NCBI GenBank assembly: GCA_024036415.1
Contig: JAMWET010003567.1
Location: forward strand, 1 to 64,000
Reading direction: 5' to 3'
Length of the DNA stretch: 64,000 bases
Origin: Prochilodus magdalenae
Lineage: Eukaryota > Chordata > Actinopteri > Characiformes > Prochilodontidae
The notes under the pieces are model-generated. The model worked only from the letters and a program-made list of their open reading frames with translations. It did not search any database and was not told the origin of the DNA. Of this stretch, positions 11,093 to 24,304 are shown one piece after another. The translations under genes were made by a program, and so were the position numbers. How positions within the stretch are numbered: position 1 is the stretch's first letter; each line of letters starts with the position of its first letter.

Positions 11093-13049
11093 TCACTGCA
11101 CTATACATATCATCTCCCCAGAGAAACATGGAGCAGTGGAACAGAACACACACCTCAATCTGACCGGTACATCTCTCTGGACCTGCTGTAGAACATGACA
11201 GGAGCATGTGACCCAAAGCCTCAGAGGAATAAGCAATCACTGGAGGCCGTGTAGTATTGATCCTGGGAGCAGCTTGGACAAGCTATTGATGGAGTAATCA
11301 TCTACGCCATAACCATGTCTCCAAACGGTCCCTACATACTATGTGCCTCATGATTAAGATGCTAGCTCAAATACATAAATAAATAAAGAAATGGATCGCT
11401 GGAAGGAACAGTCGTCATGTTACCTGCAGAGCTCAAGTTTCTTGAACTCAGCAGTACTACTATTGTCTCATCAATATATGTGCCATGCTTCTCGTCATAA
11501 ACAGGAAGTGAAATGAATGCCTCTGTAACTAATACTTCAGCTGAGGAACACTCAGTTACAATGTGATACAGTACGTGCAGTATCTTAGCACTGTCTTCAA
11601 GATCCCATATCATGGACAACCACAGCTACAGCTTTTTAATCACCCAGATAACTATCCATTAATTTGGCTGCATATAAACCATATATCTAAATATCCATAT
11701 ATAAAACATATATTTAACAGAAAGTGACACAGAAGCCACTACAACTAAATATAATACACATGCTGCTGCTGTATTTAGTGCGTCTGCCCTTTACCTTTAG
11801 GTTCCATTGGCACATGCATCACACTAGCTGGCCTTCAAGCTGTCACATCCAAGGCAATTAGTATAGGAGCGCATAGGAGGGGGACACACTGCTCAGTCTC
11901 CCTGCTCTGGCACCATGGGGTGTATACATGGCTCCCACTTTACCACTAAATACCCCAGGGACTTTTTGTAGGTCACCGAGATGGTTGACCATTGAATAGG
12001 GGACTGTGTAGCAGGCCGTTACATGCTTGTTTAGCCATGGATGTGCTGGAGGCATGGCCTTGGCTGACCGGTAATACGCATAGCAGCACAGGAGCACCTC
12101 AGCAATGCTGGGTGGTGGTCTCTATACTGATGGCGTCGTCAATAAAAGACCATTTGTTTAAAGTTCTGTGTCTCCTGTCCCAAAATCTCACATTTACTGT
12201 CAGAAGCTGGACTGCCACACTACCATATCCCAAGCAGATAATAGAAGAAGGGCGCCATCACGGAACTAAAGATGAGTGGTAAAGAACAACAAGCCCTGCA
12301 GAAGAAGGGGCAGCACGGAGAGGATGAGCAACAAACACAATTGAAGTGGCAACATGGCAAGCAAAAGCAGTTGGGTCCAGAATAGGATGGCAAAAGGGAT
12401 GGAAGCAAAGATGCTTGGATAGAGAGTATTTGCTGGTGGAGGAGCGTGGCAGCCTCATAGTGTTGGCCATGGCCTTTTAGCGATGCTTCGAGCTAGTGGG
12501 ATGAGTTTAGCTTGATAGTTTTAGAAGGCAGCATGAAGTAATAGGCATTGGAGTGACGCGGGTGCACTTCTGAATTGAGTTGGCACATGGCACGTTGAGT
12601 TGGCCACCTCGGGGCACCAGCCGGCCATCAAGCTGTCCACAGCCAAGACAAGGAGTACCACCACGTGGGGGAGAGGGATGCAGCATGGTTTTTTAATGGG
12701 GCAGTGGACACGAGGGAGGCATGGCCATGCACAGCAGTGACAAGCACAGCACCACAGGAGTGCGGGACTCACGGTAAGAGAGACTTAGCTTTCTTGTAAA
12801 TGGTTGTGGCTGTAAGGCTTGAAGATGTGTTAATGTGTTGCTTGTGCTATTCTGTGCCTAGCTTTGGGTAATGGTGCAGTGCTAGTTGAATTGTGTGGCT
12901 GGAGGAGGCCTGCCTGCCTGTTATCTCCATCAATTTTAATCAGTGCTGATTGAGAATTTTCCATTGTTGCCATGTATAGTAAAAGCTTAAAGTGTGACGG
13001 TTCCACACCTTCTTTCCCAACACGTCACATTATAACTTTATAATGTTTA
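11093..13049. other. Intergenic, no gene seen
   Basis: Mixed-composition sequence. Short frames around 12000-12770 are antisense or proline/cysteine-rich with no domain. No splice-consistent exon was found. Confidence 0.45.
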
Positions 13050-13753
13050 CACACATCATTTAAAGAATAGATGCACCCAGAAGGAAGTGTTGGATTGTAA
13101 TGCTATTGGGAAGGAGAAAAAAGATTACCAAGAACAATAAATGATGATAAATGTAGACTGATATGGGCAATATTTACTAAGCTACACATACAGAAGTAGT
13201 GTCTCTCAGAAGGGCGTTAGGCTGCCATGTTGGCCAGTGCAACATACCAGCTGTCTCGGAGGTTCTGATAATCCATCCCATGCAGCTTGAATATTCTCAC
13301 ACAGTTCCTACAGATTGTGCAGTAGGGGTGGAGATGGAGTGACACCAGGCCTTCTGAGTGACCTCCACACACTGATTCGTTGCTCATCTCCACAAACACA
13401 AAAATGTGACTCCTCACTGAAGATGACCCGCTGCCATTCTGGGTCAAGCCATCCCAGTGTGGCATGTCTTTGGTGATGCTGACGTGGTGTTAAGGGCAGT
13501 GGGTGTATTGGTCTGTGTGCATGTAGTCCTGGGTGATGCAGCCATCTGCTAATGGTGCTGGCACAAACAGGATGACTTGCTAAGGTCAAGGATACAGTGA
13601 TAAGGCCCATCCTTGATTACAGCACATGCATGGCCAAACGTAAAACCTGAATCATTTGCATGTCTCAGAATGTCAAACCGAAGTTCATTCCTGGCGATTA
13701 CCTTCCTTCTGGATGGAACTATTTGTGCAACCATTCTTTTGATGATGAGTGTA
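13050..13753 (-). pseudogene. Tc1-like family B transposon, copy 3 (best preserved transposase piece)
   Basis: Both inverted ends are visible: ACACATCATTTAAAGAATAG on the left, and CATTCTTTTGATGATGAGTGTA on the right. On the minus strand 13308-13610 stays open for 100 codons and reads like the Tc1 transposase segment between the DNA-binding and catalytic domains: [18 protein letters not shown], then EWQRVIFSEESHF, where the family's first catalytic Asp would sit in a DES motif. Here that residue is Glu, so the copy is unlikely to be active. Confidence 0.85.
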
Positions 13754-14742
13754 TGTAAGGGTGACTGTGTATTGGTCTTAAAAGCTCAGTAACAACAGCC
13801 TGACTACAATTACTACTCTAGTTTTAGGAAACGCAGCTCGTAGGAAATGACCTCTCTTTGGTACACAAGCCCATATAAACCAATAGGAAAGGGGTTCTCA
13901 GAGACAGCAATGAATTGCAAGAAGAATGCACAAATGAGCACTTTAACAGTATAGCACAGTGCTGTAATAAGAAAAGGAGAGCTGTACAGTATCTTTGCAG
14001 TACTAGCTATACATTGAGGGATTCCGTCACAAAAGTTCAAATGCTTCCTGTGGGTTTGAGACTGATATACACCACTTCCTGTTCAGTTTAACTGTAGATG
14101 TGGGCCAGAGTTTGCATTGTGACTCTGCTCAGTGGAGTCACTGAGTAAACATGGCAGGAAAACTGAATAGAGTGTTGGTATCACTGTTACACCACAGTCC
14201 CCAACAAATAATAATGATGAGCAGGCAGTGCAGATTCAGTCCCATAATGACACAGTAATCATTGTTGCTGGTGAAAACAATAAGAAGAGTAATCAAGGAC
14301 AGTTCATCAGAGGAGGAAATACAGCCACTCTATGGGAATCGGACTGATTTGTTGGTCTTGGCTTTATGTGAATCTGCTAACATAAGTAAATTCCTGAATG
14401 TAAATACAGGTATTATTTTGGGTCTGTTCCTGCTCACCTAGTCTTAATCCCATCGGCTCAGGGTAACAACAACCTTCCTTATTCCATTTTCATTTTAAAC
14501 AGGACTTGGGTTCCTGCTTCCTTCTGCTCAAGTCACATAATCGTTGACATGACTCATAATACCGAAGACAAGGGAGCCTATAGTGTTAGCGAGGCACTTC
14601 TTTTCCGCTTACAAAAGCTCCAATTGCATTCCACACTATCTTAAAGAGAAACTGGATTGGATCCAGACGTCACAGTGGCTGGAGTCGAGACTAATGGCAA
14701 CCTAAGAGGAAAAGCTTCTGAGCCGCAGCTGAAGAGAGGCCG

Positions 14743-14795
<53 letters not shown>

Positions 14796-16900
14796 TTAAA
14801 AGCCCCAGACACATGCTCATGTTTAATGAAGGCGAGTCGCAGCCTAAATTTAGTCTTGCAAGTGCATCACTGTTGTCTCGCTGCAACACGCAGCTTTGGG
14901 CCTTCTCGAGTTGGATAATGGCTGCGATGCTCTGGCAACCCACAGCCAGAAAGCATTATTCACTATAAGTCCCATTATAGCCCTCAGATAATCTCACATG
15001 ATGTTGATCATATATAACCTCGGAGCCATACTAAATAGAAAACGCAGCATTCTGCATCCTATTATTCCCGGTGCCTCGTGGGTATTACAGGAACGGTGGC
15101 ATAGCCAGCGCTTAAGAGAGGGAGCCAAATCCCGGGAGCTTGTCGGACGTGATTGCTGTCGATCATGATGTAATCAAATCAGGCTTAAGAGCCTTAATGG
15201 AGGCTTTGTTGGAAGGGCTGGGCTTGCCATTGACACAGTGCTACCTGTGTGTGGATGGAAGTGCAAGTGACGGCAGTGCCCACGCAAGGGCGTAATCTGT
15301 GGCAAATCCAAGCCGGGCAGCAGGGCACAGAGGTCAGCCCCGCAATGGGCACTGAGATTACCCAGCTTCAGTAGCACACTGTGCTCAATTACCCTGGTCA
15401 TCCTGACATGCCCCATGGCTGTCTCCCTTTGAGGCTCACCACTTAAGCTGACAGCGGTGACAATGCACCTTATCAGGGCACAATTTGGTGTCTGGCATGA
15501 GAACGCATTTCATTTTTTTGGAGTCCTGTGGCTTTTAAGATGCACTGTGGAAGGGGACAGGTTCCATATTCCGGTCAGCAAAACGAACTCTGATTTTCCA
15601 CTTCTATTTTTCTCGCTCCATCTCTGTTTTCTCCCCCCACCACTTTCAGTATCAAAGCCTGCTGAGAGGAGGACTGGTGCATCTAAATCTCCATTTGCCG
15701 CAGGCGCAGAAGGGAGGACGCAACCTTCGCACATTGTGTGATGTGTCAGGGGTTGTGGGAGACTGTTATTCTCTTTTGAAAGACGCATAATCACCTTCTT
15801 GTGATCTGCAGACTGATTGTGATAGATACATGAAGCAGGAAGTTAGTCTGCTCACTTCAGTGCTGTGTGGGAGGAAAAACTACACGCCCTCTAGTGGCCA
15901 AATGGGACAGGGATCAGGTTAAAGCAAGAAGCAGGCAGTGACACTAAACTGAATTTACGGCTGACAAGGCAGGACAGGGTGTCATACATCAGAGAGGGAA
16001 TCCTTTGGCTTTTACAACTGCCCTACATAACTATTTCCAATACACCTACTTATATGTGGTAGAGGTCATACAAGTAGCAGCATGCTAGAATCTTATGGAT
16101 GGATAAAAGCTTGGCTTTCAAAGCAAAACTGGACAATAGAATTAAATGGATAGAGTTCAAAGACCTTGAATTTGCTTGGCAAATTTTCACAGTTTATCAT
16201 GTCTATTAACCTCCACAGTTTATCGCCTCTATCCCAGCCTGTGTTTTTATTTTTCAGTATCTACTGCATGGTTTGCAGTACCAACACTGTTTACTACATT
16301 ACCACCATGGGCCCTGTTTACATAGAAACACATTAGACTGAAGGCAAAACAATTACTTCCCGTATTTGCAATTACAGACTAAATTGAGGAGACCTGGTTC
16401 ACCTTCTCGAGCCATTCTCCGAAATCCTTGTAGTTCTTAGCTATGAGAGTAAAAACGTGTTTGTAACATGGTGAGATGTGACACTTGGATGCTTCACCTA
16501 ACTAAAATGCATGGGAGAACTAGCTCAGGAATGCTCCCACACCGACCCCCTGTCTTGAACTGAGGAAACATGGTACCTTCTATGCCATCTGAGGTTGACC
16601 TTTGAGAGCTCTCAGTCCTCAGCTTTCCTCTGACTTTTTTATCCACAACATTTTTACCCCTGGTGCATTCCCTGCTTGTCAGCGCTATAATGCAAGTGAC
16701 CTTGAGCTCTACACCAACCTTGACTGGATGGCCAAAGACTGATGGACTGTCCTGCAGTCTTAGGGCAGGTGGCAGCTGAGGCTAGGGACAATAGAAATTG
16801 AGGTCAATAGCAGAAGGCAAGGGATGGAGAAGGTGAGGAAAGAAACAGTGCAATAGATCAATGGGGAGAGGTCAAGACAGCTGGGCCTCTATGTGCGGTA
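13754..16900. other. Intergenic, unique-looking, no gene seen
   Basis: Balanced composition with few repeats except a GA run at 14745-14792. About 15050-15420 and 15600-15720 are moderately GC-rich and free of recognisable repeats, so they are possible conserved non-coding sequence, but nothing in the sequence alone proves function. Confidence 0.4.
14745..14792. repeat. (GA)n microsatellite
   Basis: About 22 uninterrupted GA repeats after GGAGGAGAG. Confidence 0.95.
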
Positions 16901-16912
16901 TCATTTTTCAAG

Positions 16913-17310
16913 CCATGGTAGCGCATTAGAATAAGGCTACCTCAAAAAAAATGTTTTAAAATGGTAAGTAGTTTAAGGTTATAAGTGTTAATAATGTTAA
17001 TAAGCATTTATAACACATGAATAAGGGGGCAAAGTAAGTGTGTCTATCTGGTGAATGTGTGTTGAAGGTGACAGGTTTAGTGCTGACTAATGGAAACAAG
17101 AAAGTTAGATCAGTAAACATCAAAAGCTCAGCTTAACAGTGTTAAACAGCGTTCAGTCAGACTAACAACAGGTCACCATTCCTTCTTATTAATGTGTTGC
17201 AATTGTTTTTTATTGATTTTAAGATGTTTATGATCTGATTAATAGATATTAATGGGCTCATTTTAAACCATTCATAAACGCTTTATAAGAGTAGTCTAAT
17301 GCTAAGGTCG
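16913..17310. repeat. Possible MITE-like dispersed repeat
   Basis: AT-rich sequence with TTAATAATGTTAATAAGCATTTATAA and CATTCATAAACGCTTTATAAG. Roughly inverted ends are seen: CGCATTAGAATAAGGCTAC against GTAGTCTAATGCTAAGGTCG. Only weakly supported. Confidence 0.3.
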
Positions 17311-17490
17311 TACCCAAGTCACTTCCTGATCCATTAATTTAGTGCTATAATTAAAGATTATTTCTGTAATCAGTTAATGTTTTGGACTCTGTAGTTTTGT
17401 GGTTTCTTCTCATTTTGTCACATCACATTTAGAAATCAAGTTTGTATAAAAAAAGCTAATTATAATTTTATACTGCAATTAAACAACATA

Positions 17491-18022
17491 CAGGGGTTGG
17501 ACAATGAAACTGAAACACCTGGTTTTAGACCACAGTCATTTGTTAGTATGGTGTAGGGCCTCCTTTTGTGGCCAATACAGCGTCAGTTCGCCTTGGGAAT
17601 GACATATACAAGTCCTGCACAGTGGTCAGAGGGATTTTAAGCCATTCTTCTTGCAGGATAGTGGCCAGGTCACTACGTGATGCTGGTGGAGGTTCGTCCT
17701 TCTTGGTGGTATGCTGACATTACCCTGGATACCGTGGCTCTTGATACATCACAAAGACTTGCTGTCTTGGTCACAGATGCGCCAGCAAGACGTGCACCAA
17801 CAATCTGTCCTCTTTTGAACTCTGGTATGTCACCCATAATGTTGTGTGCATTGCAGTATTTTGAGCAGAACTGTGCTCTTACCTGCTAACTGAACCTTCA
17901 CACTCTGCTCTTACTGGTGCAATGTACAATTAATGAAGACTGGCCACCAGGCTGGTCCAATTTAGACATGAAACCTCCCACACTAAAATGACAGGTGTTT
18001 CAGTTTCATTGTCCAACCCCTG
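17491..18022 (-). mobile_element. Tc1-like family A non-autonomous element, copy 1
   Basis: A 532-bp element with inverted ends CAGGGGTTGGACAATGAAAC, flanked by TA target duplications at 17489-17490 and 18023-18024. On its minus strand is a start codon and a 54-aa frame for the N-terminal DNA-binding domain of a Tc1 transposase. After it the element goes straight to the far end, so the catalytic domain is missing. It could move only if a full-length relative supplied transposase. Confidence 0.9.
17673..17837 (-). pseudogene. Truncated Tc1 transposase, DNA-binding domain only (54 aa)
   Basis: The frame starts [20 protein letters not shown] and contains the helix-turn-helix [20 protein letters not shown], typical of the first paired-like subdomain of Tc1 transposases. 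The stop at 17673 comes before the second subdomain and the DDE catalytic core. The frame is intact over its whole length, unlike the copy at 26396. Confidence 0.85.
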
Positions 18023-18191
18023 TAAGCTATACTCCACTAATGTATCACAATCTGTCAGAATGCCCACATCATACGGACACTACAACTGACTGCAAATGCT
18101 TGAATGCCAGTCAAATAATTAGATGCTTTGTTGGCTTTTTAAAGGAAAGTAAGCTAACACATCTACAGTGAACACACAAACTGCACTGCAC

Positions 18192-18790
18192 TCATTTGAT
18201 CATCCGATAAGCACAAGCAGCTACCACAGTTTCCTTGTCCACTATCCAGACACAGGTTGCACATTCATTACACACCCCTGTTTCTACCCAGACCATTTCC
18301 AGGTGTTTGGAAAGGTGGAATTATATATTTGGAGTCACGGTGCTCATTACATGTCTAGTCATTTGTAGCCAGCCACCATCGTCTATGTTTGCAGTGGTGT
18401 CAGAAGGCTTCCAACAGAAACCTTCCAGCAGGATAGACACAGCAAGGCTTTCCCATGAATGTTTTCGGCAGACGGCAACAGTTCCCTGGCCTGCTTGGTC
18501 ACCAGATTTATCACCAATCAAGCATTAATGGGACCAGCTGTGACGCCAGCTTCAGCAACCTACACACGGCAGAATCTACAGGCCCGGCTGCAACATCTGT
18601 GGGCAAATGTGCTGCAAGATGCCATGCAGAACATGTATGCCACCATATCTCATCTTGTATCTAGGCTACAAGGCAGACCAACCGGATACTAGAGCCTACT
18701 TTCAATTGTCCAGTTTGCCCCAATAAACGCATCCATTCACTGTAATATTGTAATCACTTACTATGTACTGTCTTTTCCTCTTGACAGTGT
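18192..18790 (+). pseudogene. Tc1-like family C transposase fragment, copy 1
   Basis: The segment encodes, across shifts, the catalytic half of a Tc1 transposase. At 18434-18526 it reads ...HECFRQTATVPWPAWSPDLSPIKH, matching the family's hallmark W-P-x-x-S-P-D-L-x-P-I-E-H with E changed to K. In another frame the C-terminal QNLQARLQHLWANVL follows. The 3' end is shared with the copy at 21111. Confidence 0.85.
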
Positions 18791-19732
18791 CACTATCCTC
18801 CTCACCATTCTTTCTGCACAGTTATTCTTTATACAGGGAAAAAATAAAACCCAAAATATTACATATGGTATAACTTGCACCCAATTATAAAGCAAGTAAA
18901 TAACACAAGGGAACAGTTCCACATGCCCCATGAAACCTCTTTTGACCCCTCCTTGATCATGTTGCATGAAAGAGGTCAGATCAGGTAAAGGCTTTCTTTA
19001 CAAAAGCTTTCTGCAGCGCTGTTTGTTGGGTAGAGTGTTTAAAGCGTCCATCACTGTGTATCCATGGCAGTCGGCCTGCTGCGGTCTCCATGGCTCTGTT
19101 TGGGAGTTGAGTCCCTCTGCTCTTTGTTAATCTCGGCCACTGTTTCCCCAAACATTCCTTGAGTTCCCTCCGAGCGCATTCTCAAAGCAGTGCACCGAGA
19201 CTGCCTAAATGAACTGCACGCAAGCACAGTGCAGACAGTAGCTGAAATGTCAGCACACATTCCCTGCCTCACCTGTCACTTTCAAGGCTGATCCGACTGG
19301 TGCGGGAGAGCGGACAAAGCTACTAATTAAAGAATGAGGCATGAGGCATGGGAGCAGAGAAGGCTGTATATGATGGGCAGGTGTCAGATCTGGGCTGTGA
19401 GGTGGAGGCATGGACACACACAGGGCCGTGGAGAGGTGAACGGCAGGGCTATTTTTCTCACACGCAAAGATCCTTTTTCTAAAGAGCGATGGACGGCCTC
19501 CTAGAAATAACAGCATACAGGGAGAGACACCGGGGTCATAACAACACTGGATTTCAAAGGAAACTGAAATGGTAATTAGCAACAACTAATGTAATAGTGC
19601 ATTAATAGTGTTGCACTGTACATTAAAAGTGTTAGACCATACATTCAAGTTACAATCAAGCTCGTTTGTGAAATTTCGTTCCTCCTAGATATTCCATGAA
19701 CATCTGTAAGTGGTATTATTAAAAATAGAAGT
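18791..19732. other. Intergenic, no gene seen
   Basis: Unique-looking sequence. The minus-strand frame 19250-19585 (111 codons) has no recognisable domain or splice context. Confidence 0.45.
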
Positions 19733-20495
19733 GTTTAGGAACCACAGCAATTCCGCCACAAAGTGGTAGACCACACACAGTTACAGAGTGGGGCAGCCAA
19801 GTACTGAGGAGCATAGTGTGTAGAACTCACCAGTCATCTCCTGACTCGATAACTGCAGAGTTCTGCATTAGCATCAGCACAAAACTTGTGTGCTGGGAGC
19901 GTCATTGCCGAGCAGCTGCATGAAAGTCTTACACCCTCAAGCACAATGCGAAGATGCCAGGAGAATGCTACCAGCCTGACTGTGCCGACAGTTGGTCAAG
20001 GTTTGGTGGAGGAGGGATAATGCTATGGGGATGTTTTTCAGGGTTTGGCTTAGGCCTCTTAGGTCCAGTAAAGGGGCAATGAAGACATTTTGAACAATTG
20101 TATGCTTCCAATTTTGTGGAAGTAGTTTGGAAAAGACCCTTTTCTGTTCCATCATGACTGTGCCCCAGTGCAGAAAGCAAAGACATGATTGGGTGAGATT
20201 GATATGAAATAAATAATGACTGGCCTGCACAGAGCTATGACTTCAACCCAAGACACCTTTGGGATGAACTACCACAGAGACTGCAAGACACAGAATGACT
20301 TCGGAAGGCCAAAAATTCCCACACACACACTTTAAAATTCAGTTGAAAGCTTTCCAGACGATTGCTAGCTGTTACAGCTGCGATGGCAGGACCAACTCCC
20401 TATTAATCCCTATGGATTTAGACCTGGATGTCATAAAAGCTCCTGTAGCTGTAATGTCTCACCTACTTCCCAATCATTTTGTCCATATAGTGGAG
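19733..20495 (+). pseudogene. Tc1-like family D transposon remnant
   Basis: The order of pieces follows a common teleost Tc1 family: CCACAAAGTGGTAGACCAC, GCCGAGCAGCTGCATG, ATGCCAGGAGAATGCTACC, GGTTTGGTGGAGGAGGGATAATG, then a stretch reading LWGCFSGFGLGLLGPVKG (a Tc1 catalytic-core motif), ACACCTTTGGGATGAACT and the tail TTTTGTCCATATAGTGG. The middle around the first catalytic Asp is deleted and frames are broken. Confidence 0.75.
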
Positions 20496-21110
20496 CTGCC
20501 TATAAACATATGTACAGAGTGGCTTATAAACATGAACTATGGTAGGACATTTCTACATGTTAGCACAATTTGTCACCAGCTGGGAAAACTGGGAATACCC
20601 ACAGGACTCACATCCACATCCGAATGTCTGTGCTAAGGCCAATGGATCTCACATTCTTGTCATGCCATGTTCATGCAGCCAGTGATACACAGCATCCTCC
20701 AGGACAGAGAACAGCTGTTCATCTATTTGCTGTTATAGTTGTAGCTTTTGGGTGTTTTTGATTTTTGATCAACCCTATCGGCACATAAGGATCAGTTAGT
20801 GAGTTAGATGTTGACATTTAGCTTGATACATTGATACATTGGTCTCATCTAAATGTACATGCAGGTAGACCGGTTTACTGTCTCATATCTCATATATTGG
20901 TTAGGTTGGTGGTGATCAACTTGCATTCCAAATTCTATATGACTTAATTTTATATCATTCCACAGATAAAAAAAAAATCAGATTGCTGCAAAACTCAACA
21001 TGCGATTATGTCCACCAATATGTAAATGATTACAGGTGTGATGTGGCTACATGAGGGCATGCACACATGGAGAACAGGATCCGAATAGATAGACCACCAG
21101 TGGAGAGGAT

Positions 21111-21720
21111 CATTTGATCATCCGATAAGCACAAGCAGCTATCACAGTTTCCTTGTCCACTATCCAGACACAGGTTGCACATTCATTACACACCCCTGTT
21201 TCTACCTGGACCATTTCCAGGCGTTTGGAAAGGTGGAAGTATGTTTGGAGTCACGGTGTTCATTACATGTCCAGCCATTTGTAGCCAGGCCTCCATCACC
21301 TTCGTTTGCAGTGGTGTCAGAAGGCTTCCAACAGAAACCTTCCAGCAGGATAATGCCCACTCACACACAGCAAGGGTTTCCGATGAATGTTTTCGGCAGA
21401 CGGTAACAGTTCCCTGGCCTGCTTGGTCACCAGATTTATCACCAATCAAGCATTAATGGGACCAGCTGTGATGCCAGCTTCAGCAACATACACATGTGCA
21501 GAATCTACAGGCCTGGCTGCAACATCTGTAGGCAAATGTGCCGCAAGATGCCATGTAGAAAATATGCCATTATATCTCATCTTGTATCCAGGCTACAAGG
21601 CAGACCAACCGGGTACTAGAGCCTACTTTCAATTCAGTTTGCCCCAATAAACGCATCCATTCACTGTGATATTGTAATCACTTACTATGTACTGTCTTTT
21701 CCTCTTACTGGGTGAGAGCC
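21111..21720 (+). pseudogene. Tc1-like family C transposase fragment, copy 2
   Basis: The 600 bp are highly similar to 18192-18790, beginning CATTTGATCATCCGATAAGC and ending CTATGTACTGTCTTTTCCTC. This copy keeps the 'QDNAHSHTA' piece (the second catalytic Asp region) that is lost in copy 1, then RQTVTVPWPAWSPDLSPIKH. Frameshifts near 21490 disable it. The upstream 21030-21110 segment appears to belong to the same element. Confidence 0.85.
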
Positions 21721-22350
21721 CTGACAGTGTCACCATCATTCTTACCATCCTTTACCATCTTGACGATTAGTGTTGCTGAAAGTTTTAATGATGATAAAAG
21801 TTAGGAAACTACAAGTAAAACATACATCTCAAATTACTATGGCCTGCTCCTTCACTGACTTTCACATTAATAGGTTTTTCACCATAACCCTAAATGACCC
21901 AAAGCCTAGGCTAACATTACCAGAGCATAGAAGTAGCTCGCTTACAGAAGGGACAAGGGGTTACTTCTGATGCCGTAATGAACTAAACTACATGGCATCA
22001 AAATGGCATAAAGGGCGTCTAAATATAAATAAAGCTGAACAGAAGCATAATTATATACATACAGATGATGCCATGGAAACGATAGATGCAAACAAATGTA
22101 TGCAGATTGTGGATGTCCATCAGCATGTCAACCACCTCATGGTTTTTGTATAACACACTGCTAAACCAAAACACATCGCTAGGTGGTGCTACACGCTACA
22201 GGTGTAACAGCACATACACATATCACCATTACATTCACACGTATAAGGTTTTATTCGCTTCCAGCAGCTCCTTCTTGGTACATTATTCTTTTTGTCAATG
22301 TATTATTTGTAGTTTACACATTTTTTTATTATTTTTTGTTTATTATTTGT

Positions 22351-22545
22351 GGTCGCCGGTTCGATTCCCTGAACTGACAGTAACGACTGAGGTGACCTTG
22401 AGCAAGGCACCTAACCCCCAACTGCTCCCTGGGCGTCGTGGATAGGGCTGCCCACCGCTCCGGGTAAGTGTGCTCACTGCCCCCTAGTGTGTGTGTTCAC
22501 TAGTGAGTGTGTTTGTGGGTGTTTCACTTCACCGTGTTTCACATT
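22351..22545 (+). repeat. tRNA-derived SINE (common teleost type)
   Basis: A B-box GGTTCGATTCC at 22358-22368 is followed by GACTGAGGTGACCTTGAGCAAGGCACC, AACCCCCAACTGCTCCCTGG and GCTGCCCACCGCTCCGGG, then the GTGTGTTCACT tail. This order is well known in fish SINEs. The A-box and 5' part are missing or decayed. Confidence 0.8.
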
Positions 22546-23762
22546 GCGCCACTATTAACTATTAGCCTCTGCATGCTTCAGAAATCAAACATACTGTGTC
22601 TGGGCTGATCAGCTGCATCAGGGAACAGACTAAAGTTGTGTCAATGTGTTCCTACTTGCCAAACTATCTCTATTATGTTTCATGAATGCGTCTCGATATT
22701 TGAAGTGGTTGCTTTGGAGAGGCCAAGCAGAGTTACAAATTGATTCGTAAAATGTTTTCCACAACTGTAGGCTAGAACAGGATGAAAAATTGAGCTGATG
22801 ATAATTGGATTTGTGACATCCTGAGGATACTGGTGGGGAAGGCAGGCCTGCTGATAGACTCTTTATGGAGGGGCCATCAGAGAGCACTCTTCTCAAAGAC
22901 GTATCGCCACTCATTCCTTTTATGGCCAGGAGAGGTAGAAAGAACATCAGTAAAGCAGGGCAGGTTTATAGGTGCGTTTGAACTGGGTGATATGAGGGAG
23001 GTATGAAGGTTACAGAATCTCCCAGTGTATATCCAGGGGGTGTGCATGTGTGTGCATGCGTGTTTTGGTATAATTGGAAGGATTCCCACTGAGCTATTTG
23101 CAGCTATAGTGTGAGTCACGTTGCACAAATCCTGGCAGTCTCTGGAAAGCCAGAACACCGGAGGAATGTTCTGTGTGGATGTGAGGGAGAAATGCGCGTG
23201 GACACAGGAAGACGGTTTCTCTCTCTGTCCTCCATTATCATGCAGTACAGACACTGTCTGAACCTCAGAGTGGCTCCTTCAATCAATGCCGGTGCCATTT
23301 AGGATACATTCAGCCTTGCCAAGTTCTCTCACAATAGCGTTATGGAGTTGGCTACTTCATGATATATGAGAGCTAAAAAATGAAAATGGAAATACTGTGC
23401 AATATGAAATCTGACAGCACCATGACACGGAATACAAATGACTTTCATCTTATGAAATACATTTTCACTATAACATGCACCCCCAATGTGTGCAATGGAC
23501 TATTTGCCCATGAAAACATATGGCAAACGTGCGAGAGTTGCAAATTCATATATAACATAAAAATGAATACAGTAAAACAGAAACGTGCTGGATGACTTGC
23601 GAGCCAAGTTGTTCTAAAGATAGCAGGTTGAACTTCACGTGTCACAGTAAGTGACTGCCTTTAGCTCGAGTGTCATCCAAGGGTTGTCATTTAAAGTTCG
23701 TTATCAGGTTTCTAGCATGGCATCTACTGCTCTCCCCTCAGCTTAGGCATGAGCCACCATAA
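22546..23762. other. Intergenic, no gene seen
   Basis: No repeats or exons were recognised. Short overlapping frames on both strands (for example 22877-23254) lack domain features. Confidence 0.45.
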
Positions 23763-23812
23763 CACACCAACACACACACACACACACACACCAACACACA
23801 CACACCAAACAT
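23763..23812. repeat. (CA)n microsatellite
   Basis: Two CA runs separated by CCAACACACAC. Confidence 0.9.
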
Positions 23813-23896
23813 GCTGGTGCTGGAGCAAAACATACAACACTACTGCTGATGACTGACATAATTTACATTCTGGGTCAGCACTGTTTACAAGAACCT

Positions 23897-23986
<90 letters not shown>

Positions 23987-24015
23987 CAGACAGAGAGAGA
24001 GAGAGAGAGAGAGAC

Positions 24016-24088
<73 letters not shown>

Positions 24089-24126
24089 GTGAGTGAGTGA
24101 GTGAGTGAGTGAGTGAGTGAGTGAGT

Positions 24127-24167
<41 letters not shown>

Positions 24168-24230
24168 AGAGAGGGAGAAAGAGAAAGAGCAAGACTGAGA
24201 AAGACTGAGAGAGACTGGAAAAGAGAAAGA
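23897..24230. repeat. (GA)n / (GAGT)n compound microsatellite
   Basis: Long GA with CAGAGACAGA interruptions. At 24085-24131 a pure GAGT tract of about 12 units is embedded, then GA again. Ser/Leu-rich and Thr/His-rich frames on the minus strand are artefacts. Confidence 0.95.
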
Positions 24231-24304
24231 GCACAAAAGAAGCGCTGTAGGGATAAAAAATGTGAAAGAAGAGAATAAATATCTAGACAACAAGTAAAGT
24301 GATA

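Noticed and set aside
9837..11240. 467-codon minus-strand frame rich in Ser, Leu and Phe
   Set aside because: Direct consequence of the homopurine tract: the pyrimidine strand has few stop codons. Several overlapping frames are equally open.
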